A stretch of DNA of 6,861 nucleotides. It comes from Fidelibacterota bacterium UBA7303 (GTDB taxonomy: Bacteria; Fidelibacterota; Marinisomatia; Marinisomatales; UBA1611). The notes under the pieces were generated by a model. It was not told the origin of the DNA. It searched no databases and saw only the letters and a program-made list of their open reading frames with translations. Shown piece by piece: positions 1 to 5,081 of this stretch; within the stretch, counting starts at the first letter, position 1, and every line of letters begins with the position of its first letter. The translations under genes and the position numbers were made by a program. The DNA is taken from assembly GCA_002471805.1 (NCBI GenBank), contig DKQR01000171.1, positions 1 to 6,861 on the forward strand, written 5' to 3'.

Positions 1-59
1 CTCTTACTTATAACCCACTCCTTCCTTCCCTCATCCCATATTTCAACAGTTGGTTCCAT
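1..59 (-). CDS. Probable start of a minus-strand gene, cut by the window edge
   Basis: Reading leftward from an ATG at 59-57 gives 19 codons without a stop, beginning MEPTVEIWDEGRKEWV. The mix of acidic, aromatic and hydrophobic residues looks like real protein. An AAAAAGG ribosome-binding site lies about 9 bases upstream of the ATG (complement of about 69-75), with an in-frame stop just beyond it, so the start is well delimited. A TATAAAAT box on the same strand (complement of 102-109) could be its -10 element. The gene would be divergent from the small gene at 148. No function can be given from 19 residues. The competing plus-strand reading (ending at a stop at 63-65) has a poorer composition. 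Confidence 0.4.
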   Translation of the reverse strand, partial: MEPTVEIWDEGRKEWVISK

Positions 60-79
60 TCGTAGAGCCTTTTTATATC

Positions 80-97
80 AACCCCATCGTGGGGGTT
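80..97 (+). terminator. GC-rich hairpin with T-rich tail
   Basis: AACCCC (80-85) pairs with GGGGTT (92-97); an alternative register pairs CCCCA (82-86) with TGGGG (90-94) around a TCG loop. On the plus strand it is followed by TTTTG and TATTTT, the usual form of an intrinsic terminator. If the minus-strand gene at 1-59 is real, no coding region precedes this on the plus strand. The hairpin might then instead sit at the 5' end of that gene's transcript, or end a transcript entering from the left. The structure is visible; its role is inferred. Confidence 0.45.
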
Positions 98-147
98 TTG
101 TATTTTATAGAGTGATTGTACGTAAATTGTAACTACAAGATACTTTA

Positions 148-324
148 ATGACAAAGAAAGAAAAAGAATTAGAACAGTTGATCGATAAACTGTGTGCAGG
201 CAGAGATCCTGAATACAAAGATTTCATTAAAAATATGATATTGAGTATGGTTGAAGGGGATAAATGGGAAAAATTGTCGAAGGTGAATGAGTTAACAGAG
301 AAATTGAAGAAAAAAGAAGAATAA
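148..324 (+). CDS. Small charged hypothetical protein, 58 residues
   Basis: An ATG at 148 opens 58 codons ending in TAA at 322-324. The product starts MTKKEKELEQLIDKL and ends in a Lys/Glu-rich tail (about residues 48-58). It is very rich in Lys and Glu and predicted to be mostly helical, with a possible central hydrophobic helix face (residues 26-35, including FIKNMILSMV) and single Cys (16) and Trp (40) residues. There is no signal peptide or membrane segment, so it should be cytoplasmic. No convincing ribosome-binding site precedes the ATG, which lowers confidence. The family is not recognised. Support comes from amino-acid composition and an unbroken frame between two otherwise gene-free stretches. 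Confidence 0.5.
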   Translation: MTKKEKELEQLIDKLCAGRDPEYKDFIKNMILSMVEGDKWEKLSKVNELTEKLKKKEE

Positions 325-502
325 ATGAAAGACCATCTGATCGTGCAACTGCTTTTCTTTTCAATTGTGATAAAGGTGTATGTGATTGGCGACTGAAATT
401 GAAATATTGATAAGCATTAAAAATTTGTAATTGAGTAGTGGTGCCGTAGTTATAGTTTCTAAATAGTTTAATAATATCTCATACTATATTCCAAAATAAT
501 AC
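325..502 (+). other. AT-rich gap ahead of the large repeat gene
   Basis: No gene of normal size fits here. A 23-codon frame (325-396) beginning MKDHLIVQLLFFSIVIKVYV starts directly after the preceding stop codon and would be a tiny hydrophobic peptide; it is weakly supported. The rest is A/T-rich. TATATT at 485-490 is a possible -10 box for the gene starting at 519, but no matching -35 box sits at the usual distance, and no clear hairpin with a T-tract was found. Confidence 0.4.
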
Positions 503-509
503 AAAGGAA
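503..509 (+). promoter_or_regulatory. Ribosome-binding site fixing a TTG start
   Basis: AAAGGAA lies about 10 bases before the TTG at 519-521. No ATG or GTG occurs in this frame between the upstream in-frame stop (453-455) and the signal-peptide sequence. The TTG is therefore the best start codon for the large repeat protein. Confidence 0.65.
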
Positions 510-518
510 CCATCCATT

Positions 519-2489
519 TTGAAAAATTCTTTAGTCAAAATCCTAATCTTGTTTTTTTGGTCTATCTCTTATGCGCAAAAGCCTGAAATACATGAAATTG
601 TTATTGAAAGGCATGACAATGGATTGAAAAAATTGGTTCTCAGTTTCGAAGGTAAAGACATCAATGAAGAACTTACTGCCCGTCAAGGGTTTTATGATAC
701 CGGTGTAAAAAAGTTTATTGAGTCCTATAAAAATAACCAAAAATCTGGTGAATATATATCGTGGTATCAAAATGGGCAAAAGAAAACAGAAGGAGTTTAT
801 AAAGCGGGGAAATTAACCGGGTTGCTTACTGTATGGTACGAGAATGGCCTTCAGAAATCTGATAGTGCATATAGTGATGGAAAATTGCTGGAAAATACCG
901 AATGGGAATATTTTGAGAATGAAAATAAAAAAACAGAGGTGATTTACACGGATGGGAAGAAAAATGGATTATTTACTACCTGGTATGAAAATGGGACGAA
1001 AAAATCAGAACAATTATATAAGGATGGTGAACGGAATGGCGTATACATCAGTTGGCATGAAGATGGGAAACCACAGTCAAGGGGCCTGTATTCCGCTGAT
1101 AGAGAAGATGGGTTATGGCATATGTGGGATTCAAGAGGAGAGTTAATTGAAGAAAAATTATTTTCTTCAAGCCAGCTTCTGTACAAGAAAACGTTTCAAT
1201 ATTATTCTACCGGAGAATTATATACAACTGGAATCAATGAGGATATCATTATCTACTATGCCCAGGATGGAAATATCCAAAAGGAAACAAGAAATGGGCA
1301 AATATGGAATGGCGAAATCATTCATCGTTACGACAGCGGCGCGAAGAAATCAAAGGGGAACTATGAGGAAGGAAAGGAATATGGACTGTTCACGACCTGG
1401 TATGAAAACGGGCTGAAAAAATCAGAAGGCACATATGTAGACGGACAATTAATTAATAATCAATTGTGGGAATATCACCCCAATAAGCAGAAAAAGACAG
1501 AAAGGAACTTTACAGAAGGGATAAAACAGGGCTTGCACACAGAATGGTATGAGAATGGTCAGAAATATGAGGAAGAAAACTATAAGGATGGGTTAAAACA
1601 TGGGTCCTGGAATGTTTGGTATGAAAATGATGGCAGTATGTTTAGAGGTACTTACAAGAATGGGAAAAAGGATGGATTGTTCACGGATTGGCACGCAAAT
1701 GGTCATAAGAAACTAGAAGGCAAATATCAGGATGATCTGTGGGTTGGGAAATGGACTTCTTGGTATGAGAATAAACAGATCATGCAGGAAGGAAGTTATA
1801 AGGATGGAAAACAAGATGGCCTGCATACTACCTGGTATGAAAATGGAAAGAAAAATTCAGAAAATACATACAAAAACGGTGAGTTAAATGAAGTTCATTC
1901 ATGGCAATATTACAAGAACGGGCAGAACAAATCCGAAAGGTTCTATAAAAATGGAAAAAAAGATGGATTAAATATTGAATGGTACAAGAATGGGAAAAAA
2001 GCATCTGAGGGTACCTATAAAGCAGGAAAGGAAGATGGTTTATTAACAATTTGGAATGAAGATGGAAATAAAACATTTGAAGCAAACTTTGGAAGTGGAA
2101 AAATATTGGATAAAACAGAGTGGGAATATTTCGAAGATGGGAAGTCGAAATCACTGAGAAGCTACAAAAGTAATAAAAAACATGGCCTGCAAAGTGAATG
2201 GTACTCCAATGGAAATAAAAAATCAGAAGGTACATTTGAGAATGGAAAAGAGGCAGGTTTGTTTATTACCTGGTACGATAATAATAAAGAAAAGATGAAA
2301 GTAACCTATCAGAACGGGAAAAAATACGGATTGGATACAGAATGGTATTTAGATGGAAAGAAAGCCAGTGAAAAGAAATGGAAAAAGGGCGTGCCCCACG
2401 GAAAATGGACAGCTTGGAATGAGGATGGCAGTATAGAATATGAGAGAAACTACCGGAATGGAAAGTTGATAAAAAATAGTTCAATGTAA
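519..2489 (+). CDS. Large exported MORN_2/YwqK-type repeat protein, 656 residues
   Basis: The start is TTG at 519, with AAAGGAA upstream. Residues 1-19 form a signal peptide (Lys-rich start, then LILFFW) with a likely SPase I site S-Y-A|Q at 19/20, so the protein should be periplasmic, surface-bound or secreted. Residues 31-57 are a degenerate cap. From residue 58 to the C-terminus the protein is about 25 tandem units, mostly of 24 residues, with the pattern WYENGxKKSEGxYKxGKxxG. This is the MORN_2 pattern found in proteins often auto-named 'YwqK family antitoxin'. Such units fold as successive beta-hairpins. No catalytic domain, anchor or sorting signal is visible. Units 3, 7, 11, 17 and 20 are 25 residues long, and a 17-residue unit (about 228-244) breaks the array. 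Coding sequence is more A-rich than the following paralogues. A function as a scaffold or binding surface is inference; the antitoxin label is not supported. Confidence 0.9.
   Translation: MKNSLVKILILFFWSISYAQKPEIHEIVIERHDNGLKKLVLSFEGKDINEELTARQGFYDTGVKKFIESYKNNQKSGEYISWYQNGQKKTEGVYKAGKLTGLLTVWYENGLQKSDSAYSDGKLLENTEWEYFENENKKTEVIYTDGKKNGLFTTWYENGTKKSEQLYKDGERNGVYISWHEDGKPQSRGLYSADREDGLWHMWDSRGELIEEKLFSSSQLLYKKTFQYYSTGELYTTGINEDIIIYYAQDGNIQKETRNGQIWNGEIIHRYDSGAKKSKGNYEEGKEYGLFTTWYENGLKKSEGTYVDGQLINNQLWEYHPNKQKKTERNFTEGIKQGLHTEWYENGQKYEEENYKDGLKHGSWNVWYENDGSMFRGTYKNGKKDGLFTDWHANGHKKLEGKYQDDLWVGKWTSWYENKQIMQEGSYKDGKQDGLHTTWYENGKKNSENTYKNGELNEVHSWQYYKNGQNKSERFYKNGKKDGLNIEWYKNGKKASEGTYKAGKEDGLLTIWNEDGNKTFEANFGSGKILDKTEWEYFEDGKSKSLRSYKSNKKHGLQSEWYSNGNKKSEGTFENGKEAGLFITWYDNNKEKMKVTYQNGKKYGLDTEWYLDGKKASEKKWKKGVPHGKWTAWNEDGSIEYERNYRNGKLIKNSSM
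690..2486 (+). repeat. About 25 tandem coding repeats with a 72-base period
   Basis: Each unit encodes one MORN_2-like hairpin of 24 residues (72 bases), and some units are 75 bases. DNA copies have diverged but share cores such as acctggtatgaaaa, seen near 978, 1395 and 1830. Blocks 106-154, 294-342, 439-487 and 512-560 (residues) repeat a two-unit pattern: a 25-residue unit ending in W-E or W-Q, then a unit opening YF, YH or YY instead of WY. This suggests past duplication of multi-unit blocks. Confidence 0.85.
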
Positions 2490-2534
2490 AATTTTTATAT
2501 AAGCAATCATAAGGGTTGGAGTTTCAGTAATATT

Positions 2535-2549
2535 AGCACAATCTGTGCT
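2535..2549. repeat. Perfect inverted repeat, 6-base arms
   Basis: AGCACA (2535-2540) and TGTGCT (2544-2549) are perfect reverse complements around ATC. It lies 46 bases after the stop of the large repeat gene and is followed by TTTC only, a weak T-tract. It could be a weak terminator stem or a dyad operator. Confidence 0.45.
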
Positions 2550-2560
2550 TTCAGGTTTCT

Positions 2561-2611
2561 AACCCCCTAGTACCTTAAGTATAAGGCAATAATCTGCTGC
2601 TCTGGGGTTTT
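2561..2611 (+). terminator. Possible two-level stem ending in GGGGTTTT
   Basis: The outer arms AACCCC (2561-2566) and GGGGTT (2604-2609) enclose an inner hairpin CCTTA/TAAGG with loop AGTA (2573-2586). The 3' arm runs straight into TT, which resembles a terminator of the upstream gene, but the T-tract is short and the outer loop is large. The same 3' arm sequence occurs at 92-99 and 4423-4430. The role is inferred. Confidence 0.3.
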
Positions 2612-2652
2612 GCTGAAATAATTCTTAATTTCTGGAAACATACTTACAGACA

Positions 2653-3324
2653 ATGAAACGGCAGTATTTATATAGTTTATTTTTCATCCCGATTTTGGCT
2701 GTGTGGGGGCAGGATATCATTCAGGAGGTGATACGCAGTGAACAGGGTGTCCTGGACCGGGTGGTGTATTTGGAGATCACAGAAAACAGCCATCACAAGG
2801 TCAAGGAAGTGGATTTCCATGGTAATGGCAATAAATTCCGCTCAAAAACATTCGATAAAGCTGGTGAGGTGAAAATGGTAACGGAATGGTACCGCAGCGG
2901 CCAGAAAAAACTGGAGCACAGCTTTAAGAAAGGGAAAAAGAACGGATCATGGACCACATGGTATGAGAATGGCAATAAAGAAAGCGAAAAAACCTATGTG
3001 AGTGATCTAATCCATGGTCTGGTTCACCATTGGAATGAAAAAGGAGAACTGCGCTACCAGGGAAATTTTATTGCAGACGCTCTGAGCAATGTCAGTGTGA
3101 AAAATGGACGGATCACGGAATGGTATAATAATGGGCAGAAAAAGTCCGAACAGCACTACCGCAATGGACAATTGGATGGATTGTCCAAACGCTGGTACAA
3201 GAGCGGCCAGCGTCTGGAAACAGGAAAATTTTATGATGGCAGCGGTATCAGCTACACCTGGGATGAAAAGGGCCATAAAATCCGGGAGAGAATCTTTGAA
3301 AAAGGCCTGCTCATTGAAGAGTGA
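2653..3324 (+). CDS. Exported MORN_2/YwqK-type repeat protein, 223 residues
   Basis: The ATG start gives a clear signal peptide (MKRQYLYSLFFIPILAVWG) with likely cleavage before Gln20, so the product is exported. After an N-terminal cap (about 21-54) come seven hairpin units: 55-78, 79-102, 103-126, 127-156 (six residues longer than usual), 157-180, 181-202 and 203-223. They include the typical WYENG, WYNNGQKKSE and WYKSGQ motifs. The cap aligns by eye with that of the 656-residue protein upstream (EVIRSEQGVLDRVVYLEI against EIVIERHDNGLKKLVLSF), so the two are paralogues differing mainly in repeat number. G+C is visibly higher than in the upstream gene. The ribosome-binding site is weak. The next gene starts 33 bases after its stop and may share its transcript. 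No enzymatic residues are seen; function unknown. Confidence 0.88.
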   Translation: MKRQYLYSLFFIPILAVWGQDIIQEVIRSEQGVLDRVVYLEITENSHHKVKEVDFHGNGNKFRSKTFDKAGEVKMVTEWYRSGQKKLEHSFKKGKKNGSWTTWYENGNKESEKTYVSDLIHGLVHHWNEKGELRYQGNFIADALSNVSVKNGRITEWYNNGQKKSEQHYRNGQLDGLSKRWYKSGQRLETGKFYDGSGISYTWDEKGHKIRERIFEKGLLIEE

Positions 3325-3357
3325 ACCTATAATACATTGATATCCAGACTTTATAAA

Positions 3358-4350
3358 ATGAAACAAACCTGGCTGATGATCATTTTGCTTTTCTCACTGG
3401 CCTTTTCCCAGACGGAAAAACACAACATTAAGGATATTGTAGAAGTGGACGGTCTCTTCTACAAGAATTTCAGTAAGGAAAAAGTCAGCGGTTTTGTGTA
3501 TCAGAAGGACAATGACCTCAGCATTCCCTTGGGAATGATCAAGGATGGCAGGAAACAGGGCGAATGGTTGGAATGGTCCGAGCGGAACAGTTTCCGGGAA
3601 AACCTGGAACTGGAAGAACTGGAAGCGGATAAAACGGCTGACACTGTACGACAAATTCCTTTAAAAGGGATCATGTCCCGGGAAATCAATGAATATATAG
3701 CCGGAGAAACTGCGGGACAAAGCATAATGGTGCTGTTATCCAGCCAGGTCGTTCATTATGATACCAGTGGTGCCAGGGTAGAAGTATCATACAGTTATTA
3801 CAACCCCAGGGGCTTTTTGGAAAGCCGCACCTACCGGAAATACGAATACGAAACAAACGAACAAGGCCAGACAGTAAAAATACTGATTTACAATGATCAG
3901 CATTACCTGATTGAAAAAAAAATCCTGCGGTACAATGAAAAGGGCAATGTAATTGAACAAATTGTCCAGGAACCCGGCGGAAATATTGTTGGCAAAGAGC
4001 TCAACGATTACGACCTGTCCGGAAAATTGGTTGAGCATAGCCGCTACGGACAGGACGGAGTGAAATTAAAATCAGTAAAATACTTTTATGGTCCAAATGG
4101 CAAAAAGGAAGTTGAAACCAATGTGGAATTTGTCCGTGATACGGGTGAATATAGGGAAATAAAAAATAATTTTACCTATGGCGGAGATGGCAAGCTTGTG
4201 GAAATGAATGATAAATTGTTTCGAACATATTATTTTTACGATGACCTTAATAATCTGGCCGAAGCCGTAAAATTCCTGATTGACACGGGCCGGGATTCAA
4301 GCCAGGACTTTTTGGTGGCGAAAACCGTATATAGATTTTTATACTATTAA
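3358..4350 (+). CDS. Exported repeat protein, MORN-like unit plus YD-like repeats, 330 residues
   Basis: The ATG at 3358 is preferred because the product then begins with a classical signal peptide, MKQTWLMIILLFSLAFS, cleaved before Gln18. An in-frame TTG at 3337 would add seven residues ahead of it. Neither start has a good ribosome-binding site. Residues 43-73 form one MORN-like unit (VSGFVYQ, then IKDGRKQGEWLEW), resembling the N-terminus of other YwqK-like proteins. Residues about 75-140 form an acidic, non-repetitive linker. From about 145 to the end the sequence is a loose series of 22-29 residue hairpins marked by Y-x(3,4)-G-K/N-hydrophobic (YNEKGN, YDLSGKLVE, YGPNGKKEVE, YGGDGKLVEM), similar to RHS/YD or MORN_2 hairpins. 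No toxin domain or RHS core is visible. It lies 33 bases after the 223-residue paralogue, likely in one operon. It is the most diverged member of the trio; its role is unknown. Confidence 0.85.
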   Translation: MKQTWLMIILLFSLAFSQTEKHNIKDIVEVDGLFYKNFSKEKVSGFVYQKDNDLSIPLGMIKDGRKQGEWLEWSERNSFRENLELEELEADKTADTVRQIPLKGIMSREINEYIAGETAGQSIMVLLSSQVVHYDTSGARVEVSYSYYNPRGFLESRTYRKYEYETNEQGQTVKILIYNDQHYLIEKKILRYNEKGNVIEQIVQEPGGNIVGKELNDYDLSGKLVEHSRYGQDGVKLKSVKYFYGPNGKKEVETNVEFVRDTGEYREIKNNFTYGGDGKLVEMNDKLFRTYYFYDDLNNLAEAVKFLIDTGRDSSQDFLVAKTVYRFLYY

Positions 4351-4499
4351 CCCGGTAGGAAATCACGGTTAATCGAATTTGAAACCATTTTCTGTTTAAA
4401 CAGTTAATTTTTATAGTGTAATGGGGTTTTATTGTGGAGTTTCAGGAATTGATTATGTATTTTACCCGTTTAGTGTGGTAACATAAATGATAAATGCTT
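4351..4499 (+). other. Structured gap after the repeat-protein trio
   Basis: This non-coding stretch holds a perfect 12-base palindrome (4392-4403). It is enclosed by a longer imperfect stem, AAACCATT (4382-4389) with AATGG-gg-TTT (4420-4429), running into TTTTATTG. That is compatible with a terminator for the trio. Downstream, TTGATT (4449-4454) and TAGTGT (4471-4476), 16 bases apart, are a weak promoter candidate for the next gene. A tandem ATAAATG pair occupies 4483-4496. Confidence 0.4.
4382..4430 (+). terminator. Possible terminator, outer stem around a palindrome
   Basis: AAACCATT pairs with AATGGGGTTT if two G residues bulge. The inner palindrome CTGTTTAAACAG (4392-4403) can form a short AT-rich hairpin. 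The 3' arm ends in TTTT then ATT. It lies 32 bases after the stop at 4350. The stem is imperfect, so this is tentative; the palindrome alone could equally be an operator. Confidence 0.3.
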
Positions 4500-4506
4500 A
4501 GGAAAA
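4500..4506 (+). promoter_or_regulatory. Ribosome-binding site deciding an ATG start
   Basis: AGGAAAA ends just before a TTG-ATG pair at 4508-4513. The AGGA core is seven bases from the ATG at 4511 but only four from the TTG at 4508, so ATG is the better start. Two minute frames overlap this site: ATG 4487 ending in TAG at 4499-4501, and ATG 4494 ending in TGA at 4509-4511. Confidence 0.6.
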
Positions 4507-4510
4507 ATTG

Positions 4511-5062
4511 ATGTCAAAAAAGTTTAACAATAAGCAGTTTAGAGAACATATCTCAGACCTGATCATTGATAAAGAAAATTTTAGAAATATTGCAAAGCAA
4601 AAAATGATCATGAAAAAGATTGTATATGTCCTGGCTGAAGAAAACTGGGTTCAGGCAGAGTATTCCAATTTCCAGCTCAAAACATGCCGGGATTTTCTGG
4701 TGGACTATGCCTGGGTGTATGCTGTGAATGAATTGATCACCATTCTAAATGATAACGGCACACTGAAAGAAATGTCCGGGGTCAAAAAATGGGCTGATAA
4801 TTATGAAGAGAATTTTTTATCAGCTTTCCTAAAAACCAAAGAATTGAAGGCGAACCATGAAAACATTACGGATGCGGATAATGGGAAATTCATAACATCG
4901 TTTTACAGAATAACCAAATGTAAAGATGAACAGTCCCTGGTGAAAAAAATAATTGCTGTTGGTGAAAAGCATGGTATACTTCAATCTGATCTGCTTTCAG
5001 AAAGAGGTTATACACTAGAGCTGGAGGGAAGATTACTGGATAAAATCTGGGACGAGGCATAA
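4511..5062 (+). CDS. Uncharacterised soluble protein, 183 residues
   Basis: The start is the ATG at 4511, spaced seven bases from AGGA. The product begins MSKKFNNKQFREHISDL and has no signal peptide or membrane segment, so it should be cytoplasmic. It looks mainly alpha-helical, with a basic N-terminal third (KQKMIMKK at about 29-36), an aromatic-rich middle (about 46-70, with W46, W68 and several Tyr and Phe residues) and an acidic C-terminus. Cysteines are few and no metal-binding, nucleotide-binding or catalytic motif is evident. I do not recognise the family. Its stop is 19 bases from the TTG start of the periplasmic-binding gene, so the two are probably co-transcribed. A regulatory or accessory role for that gene is possible, but nothing in the sequence shows it. 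Confidence 0.8.
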   Translation: MSKKFNNKQFREHISDLIIDKENFRNIAKQKMIMKKIVYVLAEENWVQAEYSNFQLKTCRDFLVDYAWVYAVNELITILNDNGTLKEMSGVKKWADNYEENFLSAFLKTKELKANHENITDADNGKFITSFYRITKCKDEQSLVKKIIAVGEKHGILQSDLLSERGYTLELEGRLLDKIWDEA

Positions 5063-5070
5063 ACAACAAA

Positions 5071-5074
5071 AGGA
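5071..5074 (+). promoter_or_regulatory. Ribosome-binding site supporting a TTG start
   Basis: AGGA lies seven bases before the TTG at 5082-5084. This frame is open only from 5019 and has no ATG before the hydrophobic leader. A second TTG at 5076 is too close to the site, and later ATG codons would delete the signal peptide and the TPR-like region. Confidence 0.6.
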
Positions 5075-5081
5075 ATTGCCT

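Larger units (their letters stand above)
2490..2652 (+). other. Structured 163-base gap between repeat paralogues
   Basis: There is no coding frame of note. The gap holds three inverted repeats: AGCACA/TGTGCT (2535-2549), CCTTA/TAAGG (2573-2586), and an outer AACCCC/GGGGTT pair (2561-2566 with 2604-2609). The last is followed by TTG rather than a long T-run. It may terminate the upstream gene, regulate the downstream one, or both. I see no convincing promoter or strong ribosome-binding site before the ATG at 2653. Confidence 0.5.

Noticed and set aside
1..65. C-terminus of a plus-strand gene ending at the stop at 63-65
   Set aside because: The composition (many Leu, Pro and Ser) resembles antisense of coding DNA, and the minus strand gives a better sequence with a start and ribosome-binding site. 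The downstream hairpin keeps it possible.
1828..2235. 135-codon minus-strand open frame
   Set aside because: It is the antisense of the repeat array. It is rich in Phe, His, Tyr and Ser because Lys and Glu codons are read backward, and has no ribosome-binding site. The same applies to the other antisense frames over the repeat genes.
690..2486. CRISPR-like regular repeats
   Set aside because: The period is 72 bases, an exact codon multiple, the copies are degenerate, and the frame stays open throughout. These are protein repeats.
519..3324. Toxin-antitoxin system, as the name 'YwqK family antitoxin' would imply
   Set aside because: The proteins carry signal peptides, one has 25 units, and no toxin-like small gene is paired with them. 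The name reflects automated labelling of MORN_2 repeats.
3337..3357. TTG at 3337 as the start of the third repeat gene
   Set aside because: It would put seven residues ahead of a complete signal peptide and is not better placed relative to a ribosome-binding site than the ATG at 3358.
3790..4350. RHS polymorphic toxin
   Set aside because: The hairpin repeats are only loosely YD-like. There is no RHS core motif and no C-terminal toxin domain, and the protein is only 330 residues long.
325..4510. Bacteroidota-type promoters (TAnnTTTG)
   Set aside because: The TTTG occurrences I checked in the non-coding gaps lack TA at the required position.
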